Shown here: positions 42,540 through 53,019 of the stretch, one piece after another | Numbering within the stretch: the first letter of the stretch is position 1 | Layout: every line of letters starts with the position of its first letter | NCBI RefSeq assembly: GCF_009496535.1 | Contig: NZ_WIDL01000006.1 | Coordinates: forward strand, 62,001 to 126,000 | Length of the DNA: 64,000 bases | Direction of reading: 5' to 3' | Source: Stenotrophomonas sp. MYb238 | GTDB lineage: Bacteria > Pseudomonadota > Gammaproteobacteria > Xanthomonadales > Xanthomonadaceae | Made by a program: the position numbers and the translations under genes | The notes under the pieces: generated by a model | The model's input: the letters and a program-made list of their open reading frames with translations, nothing else | Database searches by the model: none | Told to the model about the DNA's origin: nothing

Positions 42540-43787
42540 ATGTCGCGTTTCTGGAAGATCGTGCTGCTCGTCGTCGCCATCCTGCTAGTGGGGGGAATCG
42601 GCTACCGGGTGATGGGAGGCGGCAAGAAGGCCGGAGGCGCGGCGCCGGCCGCGGGGGCGCCCGGCGGCTGGGGCGGCGGCGACAAGGCGCGCGACCCGGT
42701 GCCGGTCACCGCGGTGGCCGCCGAACGCAGGAACGTGCCGGTCTACGTCACCGCGCAGGGCACGGTGGCCGCGTACAACACGGTCACGGTCAGCCCGCAG
42801 GTCGGCGGCGAACTGCTGAGCGTCGATTTCAAGGAAGGGCAGACGGTGAAGAAGGGCGACCTGCTGGCCCGGATCGACCCGCGCACCTTCCAGGCCCAGT
42901 ACGACCAGGCCATCGCCAGCCAGCGCCAGAACCAGGCCCTGCTGGCCACCGCCCAGTCCAACTACGAGCGGTCCAATTCCGAGGCCTACCGCCAGTACGT
43001 GGCGCAGACCGACCTGACCACCCTGCGCAACCAGGTCGCCCAGTACCAGGCGGCGGTGGCCGCCGCCCAGGCCACCGCGAACCAGAGCAAGGTGCAGCTG
43101 GGCTATACCCGCATCGTCTCGCCCATCGACGGCGTGGCCGGCATCCGCGCGGTGGACCCGGGCAACGTGGTCGGCGCCGGCACCGCCCTGGTCACGCTGA
43201 CCCAGCTGCAGCCGATCTACGTGCTGTTCAACCTGCCCGAGCAGCAGTTGGAAGCGGTGCGCACCGCGCAGGGCAACGGCCCGCTGGAAGCGGCGACGCT
43301 GGACCGCGCCGGCGGCGCGGTGGTCAATGCCAACGGCAGGCTGCAGGTGGTGGACAACCAGATCAGCGCCACCAGCGGCACCTTCCGCCTGCGCGCCGAA
43401 TTCCCCAACGCCGACAAGGCGCTGTGGCCGGGCCAGTTCGTCAACGTGCGCATGAAGCTCGACGAGCTGCCCGACGCGGTGGTGGTGCCGGCCGAGGCCG
43501 TGCAGCGCAGCAGCACCGGCGACTTCGTCTACCTGATCAAGCCGGACAACACCGTCACCCTGCGCGACGTGGTGCAGGGCGGCCAGGTCGACGACAGCCA
43601 CGTGGTCGTCAGCAAGGGCCTGCAGCCCGGCGACAAGGTGGTGACCGAGGGTCAGTTCCGGCTCAAGGAAGGCGTCAAGGTCAATCCGCTGCAACCGGGC
43701 CAGGCGCCGCCGGCGCCGACCGAGGAACAGCTGAAGGCCGCCAGCCAGAAGCGCGGCGCCGGCCGGGGCGGCCGTGGCCCGCGCTGA
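42540..43787 (+). CDS. mdtA: MdtA-like RND periplasmic adaptor
   Basis: The 415-residue adaptor starts at 42540 with an N-terminal membrane anchor (IVLLVVAILLVGGIGY) and a Gly/Ala-rich linker. Its barrel-sandwich halves (GGELLSVDFKEGQTVKKGD, then YTRIVSPIDGVAGIRAVDPG), helical hairpin and LPEQQLEAVR region match MdtA rather than AcrA. The C-terminus is a Lys/Arg/Gly-rich tail. It works with the two RND pumps encoded next. An earlier frame to 42456 lacks an RBS. Confidence 0.93.
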   Translation: MSRFWKIVLLVVAILLVGGIGYRVMGGGKKAGGAAPAAGAPGGWGGGDKARDPVPVTAVAAERRNVPVYVTAQGTVAAYNTVTVSPQVGGELLSVDFKEGQTVKKGDLLARIDPRTFQAQYDQAIASQRQNQALLATAQSNYERSNSEAYRQYVAQTDLTTLRNQVAQYQAAVAAAQATANQSKVQLGYTRIVSPIDGVAGIRAVDPGNVVGAGTALVTLTQLQPIYVLFNLPEQQLEAVRTAQGNGPLEAATLDRAGGAVVNANGRLQVVDNQISATSGTFRLRAEFPNADKALWPGQFVNVRMKLDELPDAVVVPAEAVQRSSTGDFVYLIKPDNTVTLRDVVQGGQVDDSHVVVSKGLQPGDKVVTEGQFRLKEGVKVNPLQPGQAPPAPTEEQLKAASQKRGAGRGGRGPR

Positions 43788-43946
43788 CGCCCGGTCCCTG
43801 CCCGCGGCGCGCGATGGCGCGATGCGGGCGCGGGACACATACGCATACGCGCGCGCCGCACACGGCGCGCGCAACGAGCGCGGCGGGAACATGGGCCGGT
43901 ACTGACCGCCCGGCGCCGCGCCACACTCTCACCACAGGAACCGACC

Positions 43947-46900
43947 GTGGGCTTCTCGACTCTCTTCATCCGCCGCCCCATCGCCACCTCGCTGCTGATG
44001 GTCGGCCTGATGCTGCTCGGCATCCTCGGCTACCAGCGCCTGCCGGTTTCGGCCCTGCCCGAGATCGAGGCGCCCAGCCTGGTCGTGACCACGCAATACC
44101 CCGGCGCCAGCGCGCAGACCATGGCCTCGCTGGTGACCACGCCGCTGGAGCGGCAGCTGGGCCAGATCTCCGGCCTGGACCTGATGACCTCCGATTCCTC
44201 GGCCGGCCTGTCCACCATCGTGCTGCAGTTCTCGATGGAGCGCGACATCGACACCGCCGCGCAGGACGTGCAGGCGGCGATCCGCCAGGCCACCCTGCCC
44301 GGCTCGCTGCCATACCAGCCGGTCTACAACCGGGTGAACCCGGCCGACGCGCCGATCCTGACCCTCAAGCTGGCCTCGGACACGCGCCCGCTGCGCGAGG
44401 TCAACGACCTGGCCGACTCGGTGCTGGCGCAGCGCCTGTCGCAGGTGGACGGCGTCGGCCTGGTGTCCATCGCCGGCAACGTGCGCCCGGCCGTACGCAT
44501 CCAGGCCAACCCGGCGCAGCTGGCCAACATGGGCATGACCCTGGAAGACCTGCGCAGCGCGCTGACCCAGGCCAACGTCAACGCGCCCAAGGGCTCGCTC
44601 AACGGCAAGACCCAGAGCTACACGCTCTCCACCAACGACCAGCTCAGCGACGCGTCGGACTACAACGACATCATCGTGCGCTACAAGAACGGCGCGCCGG
44701 TGCGGCTGCGCGACGTGGCCAGCGTGGTCGACGGCGTGGAGAACGACCAGATCGCCGCCTGGGCCGACGGCAGGCCGGCGGTGCTGCTGGAAGTGCGGCG
44801 CCAGCCCGGCGCCAACATCGTCAAGACCGTGCAGAACATCCGCCAGATCCTGCCCGGCCTGCAGAACATGCTGCCGGCGGACGTGAAGCTGGACGTGTTC
44901 TCCGACCGCACCGTCACCATCCGCGCCTCGGTGCACGACGTGCAGTTCACCCTGGTCCTCACCATCTGCCTGGTGGTGGCGGTGATCTTCGTATTCCTGC
45001 GCCGGTTGTGGGCCACCGTGATCCCGTCGGTGGCGGTGCCGCTGTCGCTGCTGGGCACCTTCGGGGTGATGGCGTTTGCCGGCATGTCGCTGGACAACCT
45101 GTCGCTGATGGCGCTGACCGTGGCCACCGGTTTCGTGGTCGACGATGCGATCGTGATGATCGAGAACATCGTGCGCTACATCGAGCAGGGCAAGGACGGC
45201 CAGGAGGCGGCCGAGACCGGTGCGAAGGAGATTGGTTTTACCGTCTTGTCGCTGACCGTGTCGCTGATCGCGGTGTTCCTGCCGCTGATCCTGATGCCGG
45301 GAGTGACCGGCCGCCTGTTCCACGAGTTCGCCTGGGTGCTGTCGATCGCGGTGGCGATCTCGATGCTGATCTCGCTGACGCTCACCCCGATGATGTGCGC
45401 CTACCTGCTCAAGCCCGACGCGCTGCCCGAGGGCGACGACGCCCACGAGCGCGCCGCCGCGCAGGGCAAGGTGACGGCGTGGTCGAAGCTGGTGCATATG
45501 TATGAGTCCAGCCTGGACTGGGTGCTGCGCCACCAGCGCATGACCCTGGGCATCGCGCTGGGCTCGGTGGCGCTGACCGTGCTGCTGTACATCGCGATAC
45601 CCAAAGGCCTGCTGCCCGACCAGGACACCGGCATGATCACCGGCGTGGTGATCGCCGACCAGAACGTGGCCTTCGAGCAGATGCAGCAGCGCACCCGCGC
45701 CGTGGCCGAGGCGCTGCGCCAGGACGAGGCGGTGACCGGCGTGGCCGCCTACATCGGCGCCGGCTCGATGAACCCCACGCTCAACCAAGGCCAGCTGAAC
45801 ATCGTGCTCAAGGACCGCGGCGAACGCGGCAGCCTGGATGCGATCCTGCCGCGGCTGCAGGCCGCCGCCGCGCACATCCCCGGCGTGGCGCTGTACCTCA
45901 AGCCGGTGCAGGACGTGACCCTGGACACGCGCGTGGCCGCCACCGCCTACCAGTTCTCGCTGTCGGACATGGACAGCAGGGAGCTGGCCGAACAGGCCGC
46001 GCGCGTCACCGATGCGCTGCGCCGCCTGCCCGAGCTGGCCGACGTGGACAACAACCTGGCCGACCACGGCCGCGCCCTGCACGTGGAAGTGGACCGCGAC
46101 AAGGCCAGCCGCTACGGCGTGCCGATGCAGACCATCGACGACACGCTGTACGACGCCTACGGCCAGCGCCAGATCTCCACCATCTTCACCCAGCTCAACC
46201 AGTACCGCGTGGTGCTGGAGGTGGCGCCGGAGTTCCGCACCTCCGACGCGCTGATGAACCAGCTGGCGATCGGCAGCAACGGCAGCGGCGCGCTGACCGG
46301 CAGCAACGCCACCACCCTGGGCCAGGTCAGCTCCAGCAACTCCTCCACCGCCACCGGCATCGGCAACAGCAACACCGGCATCGCGCTGGGCGCCGGCGGC
46401 ACCATCCCGCTGTCGGCGATCGCCACCGCCACGCCCGGCACCGCGCCGCTGATCGTCAGCCACCAGCAGCAGCTGCCGTCGGCGACGATCTCCTTCAACC
46501 TGGCGCCGGGCTACTCGCTGTCCGAGGGCGTGGCGGCGATCAACAAGGCAGTCGCCGAGCTGCAGCTGCCGCAGCAGATGCAGGCGCAGTTCGTCGGCAC
46601 CGCCGCCGAGTTCTCCAGCAGCCAGACCGACGTGGTGATGCTGCTGCTGGCCGCCATCGCGGTGATCTACATCGTGCTGGGCGTGCTCTACGAGAGCTGG
46701 ATCCACCCGCTGACCATCATCTCCACCCTGCCCCCGGCCGGCGTCGGCGCGCTGCTGGCGCTGTACCTGTGCGGCATGAGCCTGTCGGTGGACGGCATCG
46801 TCGGCATCGTGCTGCTGATCGGCATCGTCAAGAAGAACGCGATCATGATGATCGACTTCGCGCTGGACGCGCAGCGCGCCGGCATGAACGCCTTCGACGC

Positions 46901-47183
46901 GATCCGCCGCGCCTGCCTGCTGCGCTTCCGCCCGATCATGATGACCACCGCTGCGGCCATGCTCGGCGCGCTGCCGCTGGCGCTGGGCACCGGCATCGGC
47001 TCGGAACTGCGGCGCCCGCTGGGCGTGGCCATCGTCGGCGGCCTGCTGCTGTCGCAGCTGGTCACGCTGTACACCACGCCGGTGATCTACCTGTACTTCG
47101 AACGCCTGTCCGAATGGGCCGCCAGGCGCCGCGAGCAGCGTGCCGCCGCGCGCCTGCAGGCTACCGGCAAGCGCGCCGGATGA
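43947..47183 (+). CDS. mdtB: MdtB-like RND permease with a low-complexity insertion
   Basis: This 1078-residue RND pump has the normal twelve-helix layout: STLFIRRPIATSLLMVGLML at the start, LTVATGFVVDDAIVMIENI in helix 4 and GIVKKNAIMMIDFAL in the second half. It follows mdtA after 159 bases. It forms a heterotrimer with MdtC in the E. coli system. Between residues about 772 and 815 (NGSGALTGSNATTLGQ and onward) it carries a Ser/Gly/Asn/Thr-rich insert absent from MdtB as I know it, in the periplasmic docking region. The stop overlaps the mdtC start. Confidence 0.93.
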   Translation: MGFSTLFIRRPIATSLLMVGLMLLGILGYQRLPVSALPEIEAPSLVVTTQYPGASAQTMASLVTTPLERQLGQISGLDLMTSDSSAGLSTIVLQFSMERDIDTAAQDVQAAIRQATLPGSLPYQPVYNRVNPADAPILTLKLASDTRPLREVNDLADSVLAQRLSQVDGVGLVSIAGNVRPAVRIQANPAQLANMGMTLEDLRSALTQANVNAPKGSLNGKTQSYTLSTNDQLSDASDYNDIIVRYKNGAPVRLRDVASVVDGVENDQIAAWADGRPAVLLEVRRQPGANIVKTVQNIRQILPGLQNMLPADVKLDVFSDRTVTIRASVHDVQFTLVLTICLVVAVIFVFLRRLWATVIPSVAVPLSLLGTFGVMAFAGMSLDNLSLMALTVATGFVVDDAIVMIENIVRYIEQGKDGQEAAETGAKEIGFTVLSLTVSLIAVFLPLILMPGVTGRLFHEFAWVLSIAVAISMLISLTLTPMMCAYLLKPDALPEGDDAHERAAAQGKVTAWSKLVHMYESSLDWVLRHQRMTLGIALGSVALTVLLYIAIPKGLLPDQDTGMITGVVIADQNVAFEQMQQRTRAVAEALRQDEAVTGVAAYIGAGSMNPTLNQGQLNIVLKDRGERGSLDAILPRLQAAAAHIPGVALYLKPVQDVTLDTRVAATAYQFSLSDMDSRELAEQAARVTDALRRLPELADVDNNLADHGRALHVEVDRDKASRYGVPMQTIDDTLYDAYGQRQISTIFTQLNQYRVVLEVAPEFRTSDALMNQLAIGSNGSGALTGSNATTLGQVSSSNSSTATGIGNSNTGIALGAGGTIPLSAIATATPGTAPLIVSHQQQLPSATISFNLAPGYSLSEGVAAINKAVAELQLPQQMQAQFVGTAAEFSSSQTDVVMLLLAAIAVIYIVLGVLYESWIHPLTIISTLPPAGVGALLALYLCGMSLSVDGIVGIVLLIGIVKKNAIMMIDFALDAQRAGMNAFDAIRRACLLRFRPIMMTTAAAMLGALPLALGTGIGSELRRPLGVAIVGGLLLSQLVTLYTTPVIYLYFERLSEWAARRREQRAAARLQATGKRAG

Positions 47184-50100
47184 ATATTTCCGCGCCCTTC
47201 ATCAAGCGCCCGATCGGCATCAGCCTGCTGGCCATCGGCCTGTTCTTCGCCGGCCTGCTCTGTTACCTGCGGCTGGGCGTGGCGGCGCTGCCGAACCTGT
47301 CGATTCCGGTGATCTTCGTGCAGGCCAGCAACATCGGCGCCGACGCCGACACCATGGCCGCCACCGTCACCGCGCCGCTGGAACGCCACCTCGGCCAGGT
47401 GCCGGGCATCAGCACCATGCGGTCGAGCAGCAGCGACGGCCGCAGCATGGTGTTCCTGATGTTCGACACCAGCCGCGACATCGACGCCGCGGCGCAGGAC
47501 GTGCAGGCGGCGATCAACGCCGCCATGGCCGACCTGCCGGCCGGCATCGGCACGCCGACCTACCAGAAGGCCAACCCCAACGACGATCCGGTGATCGCGC
47601 TGTCGCTGACCTCGGAAACGCAGTCCGTTGCCGAGCTCTACAACCTGGCCGATTCGCTGCTGGCGCAGCGCCTGCGCCAGCTGCCGGGCGTGTCGCAGGT
47701 GGACATCGCCGGCGCCTCCACTCCCGCCGTGCGCGTGGACCTCAACCTGCGCGCGATGAACGCACTCGGGCTGAGCCCGGACGACCTGCGCAACGCCATG
47801 CGCGCGGCCAACGTGGCCTCGCCGCTGGGTTTCCTCAGCGACGGCAGCAGCCAGACCGCCATCATCCTCAACGACCAGGTGCGCAAGGCCGCCGACTTCG
47901 CCAACGTCGCCATCGCCACCCACGACGGCGCAGTGGTGCGGCTGAAGGACATCGCCACCGTCTACGACGGCCAGCAGGACGCGTTCCAGGCGGCGTGGTT
48001 CAACGGCAAGCGCGGCGTGCTGATGTACGTCTACCTGCGCAGCGGCGCCAACCTGGTGGCGACCGTGGACCGGGTGAAGTCGGAGATGCCGGCGCTGTCC
48101 GGCTACCTCGACGCCGGCACCACGCTCACGCCCTATTTCGACCGCACCCCGACCATCCGCGCCTCGCTGGCCGAGGTGCAGATCACGCTGATGATCAGCC
48201 TGGCGATGGTGGTGCTGACCATGGCGCTGTTCCTGCGCCGGCTGGCGCCGACCCTGATCGCGGCGGTGACCGTGCCGCTGTCGCTGGCCGGCGCGGCGGT
48301 GGTGATGATGGTGCTGGGCTTCACCCTCAACAACCTGACCCTGCTGGCGCTGGTCATCGCCATTGGTTTCGTCGTCGACGACGCCATCGTGGTGATCGAG
48401 AACATCATGCGCCACCTCGACGACGGCATGCCGCGCATGCAGGCGGCGATGGCCGGCGCGCGCGAGATCGGCTTCACCATCGTCTCGATCACCGCCTCGC
48501 TGGTGGCGGTGTTCCTGCCGATCATCTTCGCCCAGGGCATGCTCGGCGCGTTCTTCCGCGAGTTCACCCTGACCCTGGTGGCGGCGATCATGGTCTCGGC
48601 GCTGGTATCGCTGACCCTGACCCCGGCGCTGTGCGCGCGTTTCCTGCAGCCGCACGAGGCGCACGTGCGTCAGTCGCGCATGCACCGCCTGCTCGACAGC
48701 GTGCACGGCGGCATGCTGAAGGTCTATACGGTCGCGCTGGATTTCTCGCTGCGCCACGCGCTGATGCTGGCGCTCACCCCGCTGCTGCTGATCGTGGCCA
48801 CCTTCTACCTCGCCGGCGCGGTCGGCAAGGGCAACTTCCCCGAGCAGGACACCGGCCTGATCTGGGGCCGCGCCAGTTCCAGCGCCACCGTGTCCTTCAA
48901 CGAGATGAGCGCGCGCCAGCGGCGCCTGAGCGACATGTTCCTGGCCGACCCGGCGGTGAAGATGGTCGGCGCGCGGCTGGGCTCCAGCCGCCAGGGCAGC
49001 AGCGCGCAGTTCAACATCGAACTGAAGACCATGGCCGAGGGCCGGCGCGAGGCCACCAGCCTGGTGGTCGCGCGACTGAGTGCCAAGGCCGCGCAGTTCC
49101 CCGACCTGGACGTGCGCCTGCGCGCCATCCAGGACCTGCCCTCCGATGGCGGCGGCGGTGGCGGCCAGGGCGCGCAGAACCGCGTCACCCTGCAGGGCAA
49201 CGACGCCGCGCAACTGGCCGAATGGCTGCCGAAGCTGGTGGAAACGCTGAAGCAGAACCCCAAGCTGCGCGATGTCGGCTCGGACGTGGACAAGGGCGGG
49301 CTGATGCAGCGGATCGTCATCGACCGCGAGAAGGCCTCGCGCCTGGGCGTGAGCATCGGCGCCATCGACGGCGCGCTGTACGGCGCCTTCGGCCAGCGCC
49401 AGATCTCCACCATCTACGCCGACCTCAACCAGTACGGCGTGGTGGTCAACGCGCTGCCGGAACAGACCGGCAGCCCGGCCGCGATCAACGACGTGTACGT
49501 GCGCTCCAGCAGCGGGCAGATGATCCCGCTGACCGCCTTCGCCCACCAGGAACCGGGCCTGGCGCCATCGCAGGTGACCCACCAGAACCAGTACACGGTG
49601 ATGGACCTGAGCTACAACCTCGCCCCGGGCGTGAGCAGCGGCGAGGGCGATACCATCGTCAAGGCCGCCATCGACGGCCTGCGCATGCCCGGCGACATCC
49701 GCCAGGCCGAGCCCGGCGGCTTCCGCCAGGCGCTGGACCCCACCGCGATGCTGATGCTGATCATCGCCGCCATCGCCACGGTCTACATCGTGCTGGGCAT
49801 GCTGTACGAGAACCTGGTGCACCCGGTGACGATCCTGTCCACCCTGCCGGCCGCCGGCATGGGCGCGCTGCTGGCGCTGTGGATGACCAATACCGACCTG
49901 TCGGTGATCTCGACCATCGCGCTGGTGCTGCTGATCGGCATCGTCAAGAAGAACGCGATCATGATGATCGACTTCGCCCTGGTGGCGCAGCGCGAGCACG
50001 GCAAGTCCCCGGCCGAGGCCGTGCGCGAGGCCAGCATCGTGCGCTTCCGCCCGATCATGATGACCACGATGGTGGCGATCCTGGCGGCGCTGCCGCTGGC

Positions 50101-50299
50101 CATCGGCCTGGGCGAAGGCTCGGAACTGCGCCGCCCGCTCGGCATCGCGATGATCGGCGGCCTGCTGATCTCGCAGAGCCTGACCCTGCTCAGCACCCCG
50201 GCGCTGTACGTGATCTTCTCCTGCCTGCAGCAGCACTGGCGCGGCTGGCGCGCACGGCGCCGCGAGCGCAGAAGGCAGCGGCGGATCGCCCGGGCCTGA
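47180..50299 (+). CDS. mdtC: MdtC-like RND permease
   Basis: The start at 47180 overlaps the mdtB stop (ATGA). The 1039-residue protein shows the MdtC-type RND sequence: FIKRPIGISLLAIGLFFAGL, SSSDGRSMVFLMFDTSRDID, VIAIGFVVDDAIVVIENIM and GIVKKNAIMMIDFAL. A short Gly run (GGGGGGQG) lies in the second periplasmic loop. With MdtA and MdtB it completes a tripartite pump except for the outer-membrane factor, which is not encoded nearby, so a TolC-like protein from elsewhere is probably used. Confidence 0.93.
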   Translation: MNISAPFIKRPIGISLLAIGLFFAGLLCYLRLGVAALPNLSIPVIFVQASNIGADADTMAATVTAPLERHLGQVPGISTMRSSSSDGRSMVFLMFDTSRDIDAAAQDVQAAINAAMADLPAGIGTPTYQKANPNDDPVIALSLTSETQSVAELYNLADSLLAQRLRQLPGVSQVDIAGASTPAVRVDLNLRAMNALGLSPDDLRNAMRAANVASPLGFLSDGSSQTAIILNDQVRKAADFANVAIATHDGAVVRLKDIATVYDGQQDAFQAAWFNGKRGVLMYVYLRSGANLVATVDRVKSEMPALSGYLDAGTTLTPYFDRTPTIRASLAEVQITLMISLAMVVLTMALFLRRLAPTLIAAVTVPLSLAGAAVVMMVLGFTLNNLTLLALVIAIGFVVDDAIVVIENIMRHLDDGMPRMQAAMAGAREIGFTIVSITASLVAVFLPIIFAQGMLGAFFREFTLTLVAAIMVSALVSLTLTPALCARFLQPHEAHVRQSRMHRLLDSVHGGMLKVYTVALDFSLRHALMLALTPLLLIVATFYLAGAVGKGNFPEQDTGLIWGRASSSATVSFNEMSARQRRLSDMFLADPAVKMVGARLGSSRQGSSAQFNIELKTMAEGRREATSLVVARLSAKAAQFPDLDVRLRAIQDLPSDGGGGGGQGAQNRVTLQGNDAAQLAEWLPKLVETLKQNPKLRDVGSDVDKGGLMQRIVIDREKASRLGVSIGAIDGALYGAFGQRQISTIYADLNQYGVVVNALPEQTGSPAAINDVYVRSSSGQMIPLTAFAHQEPGLAPSQVTHQNQYTVMDLSYNLAPGVSSGEGDTIVKAAIDGLRMPGDIRQAEPGGFRQALDPTAMLMLIIAAIATVYIVLGMLYENLVHPVTILSTLPAAGMGALLALWMTNTDLSVISTIALVLLIGIVKKNAIMMIDFALVAQREHGKSPAEAVREASIVRFRPIMMTTMVAILAALPLAIGLGEGSELRRPLGIAMIGGLLISQSLTLLSTPALYVIFSCLQQHWRGWRARRRERRRQRRIARA

Positions 50300-51374
50300 T
50301 CGTCCCCGCACGGGCAACGTCCTGCTCAAACGGCAACGTCCCGCTCAAACGCGTAGCCGGGAAAGCCTCTGCCGTGCACTACACGGCACCACGCCCCCGT
50401 CGCGGCGCATTGCCGTTGCCGTTGCCGTTGCCGTTGCTGTGATTTTGCCGTTGCTTCTAGCTTTTGACTTCCGGGTCCCCTTCCACAGCGACGGAGTCGA
50501 CGGACAAGACCCCGCAGGGGCGACGTGCATGGGTTCGGCGGAAAAAGGCGAAGCACTGCTTCGCCCCGCCGGACGGGCAGGCGCCGTGCGGCGACTGCCC
50601 CGGACTCGACCGCGAAGTGGGCGAGCACGTCGTTTTTCGACGAGACAGGGATGCCTCGTCGAAAAATCCCGCCGGCGTAGTGGACCCAGCCCGCGCAGCG
50701 GGCTGGGTGCGGAGGCAGGGGCGTGTTGACCAGCCATTCGGCTGTTGGAAAGCACCTCTCTTGGTTACTTCTCTTTGCACGAGCAAAGAGAAGTAACTCG
50801 CTCCTGCGAAGCAGGAGTGAAAGCCTTGCTTTCAAGATTTCGTTCTTGTGTCTATGCCTTGGCTATTGCTCCTTCCCAGAGCAGGAATGCAAGCAACGGC
50901 TGAAACAAGATCAAGAGCTTTCGCCCCCTATCGGGCGCGAGCTACTTCTCTTTGCTCGTGCAAAGAGAAGTAGCCAAGAGAAACGCTCTTCAACAGCCGA
51001 ATGGCTGGTCAACACGGGCCGGGCCGCGATCCGTCGGGCTGCGCCCGCCGGTCCCCTGTGCTCCTCGCGTGCCGAGGGGGCAGCGCACAACTCGCTTCGC
51101 TCAGACACGTGCGCCTCTTCGCCCCTCGCCACGCTGCGGTGCTCGGCTCGCTCTACGGCCGGGGAAATCAGGAGCCAAGAGCAGAATCACCAGCAACAGC
51201 AACGACAGCAGCAACCAAACCCACGCATGATCATGCCTGCGGCCAACGGGCAAGCAAGCCGGGCCATCGACACCCGCTGCGAGCCTCGATCCAGCTCCCC
51301 GACCATGGCCTTGCCGCCACCTCTTCGGCTAGCATCGGGCACAGGACCAAAGGGGCAGTCAGGATGACCGGACC
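50300..51374. repeat. 1-kb composite inverted-repeat region with hexamer repeats
   Basis: No real gene is found here. Outer parts: TTGCCG-type hexamers (50410-50439, four TTGCCG units plus TTGCTG) and, in opposite orientation, CAGCAACAGCAACGACAGCA-like sequence at 51191-51215. Inner parts: a 75-base pair of inverted repeats (50723-50797 and 50941-51015), each containing a perfect hairpin ACTTCTCTTTGC/GCAAAGAGAAGT. Other hairpins: TTTTTCGACGAG/CTCGTCGAAAAA near 50634-50672 and CTCCTGC-GAA-GCAGGAG at 50801-50817. The last 130 bases before the ABC gene should hold its promoter. Confidence 0.7.
50723..51015. repeat. Pair of 75-base inverted repeats
   Basis: The left arm (50723-50797) and right arm (50941-51015) match as inverted copies with few differences; each ends inside a stable hairpin over CTTCTCTTTGC. 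About 143 bases lie between the arms. The translated arms give the LLLFARAKRS and TAEWLVNT strings seen in many spurious Xanthomonadaceae predictions, which shows that the unit is dispersed. Confidence 0.75.
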
Positions 51375-52032
<658 letters not shown>

Positions 52033-52052
<20 letters not shown>

Positions 52053-53019
52053 GCTGGTGGCGGCAGCGGCGCTGTGCTTCGCAACCGCCGTGCCCGCGGC
52101 GGCGAAGGTGGTGCTGACCGGCGAGGTACGCTCGATCGACAGCCAGGTCATCCTCACCCCGCAGTCGAACAGCTCGCCGGTGGTGATCCGCTATTTCGTG
52201 CCCGAAGGCGAGCCGGTGAAGAAAGGCGAGGTCGTCCTGCGCATCGATCCCGGGCAGTCGGCGGCGATGATTCCCGATCTGGAGGCACAGATCGAACAGT
52301 CCGCGGCCAAGGGCAACAAGGAGATCGCCGAGCTGGAGGTCAAGACGGTCGATGCCGAACTGGCGCTGGTCGATGCGCAGGCCAAGCTCGCCGCGGCCAG
52401 GATCGACGCGAAGATCCCCAAGGGCCTGGTCTCGGACCTCGATTACGACCGCTACCAGGGCGAACTCGACAGCGCCACGCGCGAAGTGGAACTGCAGCGC
52501 CGCCTGCTGGCCGAAGCGCGCGAGGCGGTACGCCGGCGCCGCGAGGACAACCGGCTGGAGATCCGCAAGCTGGAAGTCCAGCGCGACTACCATGCCGCGC
52601 TGGTGCGCACCGCCGAGGTCCGCGCCGACCGCGACGGCATCGTCGTGCACGGTTTCAACAACAACTGGATCGGCGGCCGCATCGACGAGGGTTCCTCGAC
52701 GATGCCGGGCAGCCGGGCCGGCGAGGTGGTGGCCACGACCAGCCGGTTCGCGGTCCGTGCCTGGGCGTTGCAGCCCGACCGCCAGGCACTGCGGGTCGGC
52801 CAGGCGGCTCGCCTGGGATTCGACGCTGTGCCCGGCAGCGCCGTGGCAGGGCGCATCACCGCCATCGGCGGCGCGCCCGAGCGCCGGCCCGAATGGGGCG
52901 ACGGGCTCTACTTCCTGGTCGACATCGCGTTCGATCCGGGCAGGCTGCCGCTGCTGCCGGGCATGAGCGTGCGGGTGATCGCCGATGCGCCTGCCGCCGG
53001 AGAGGGAATGCCGCGATGA
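52033..53019 (+). CDS. HlyD-type periplasmic adaptor 1
   Basis: The 328-residue protein has a signal peptide (AAAALCFATAVPAAAK) and a split barrel-sandwich: VIRYFVPEGEPVKKGEVVL and RADRDGIVVHGFNNNWIGG, separated by a long charged helical hairpin (about 85-195). A beta-barrel segment follows. It overlaps the ATPase gene and its stop overlaps adaptor 2 (ATGA). It is one of three consecutive adaptors for the same ABC system. No RND pump is nearby. Confidence 0.85.

Noticed and set aside
43424-45505. 693-residue rightward frame and other long frames across mdtB/mdtC on both strands
   Set aside because: Typical high-GC shadows with Arg/Ala/Gly/His bias; the RND frames explain all domain matches.
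50723-51367. 214-residue open frame with LLLFARAKRS and TAEWLVNT strings
   Set aside because: The frame is made of the two inverted repeats and hexamer DNA; it has no RBS and no domain, and such strings occur in spurious predictions on either strand.
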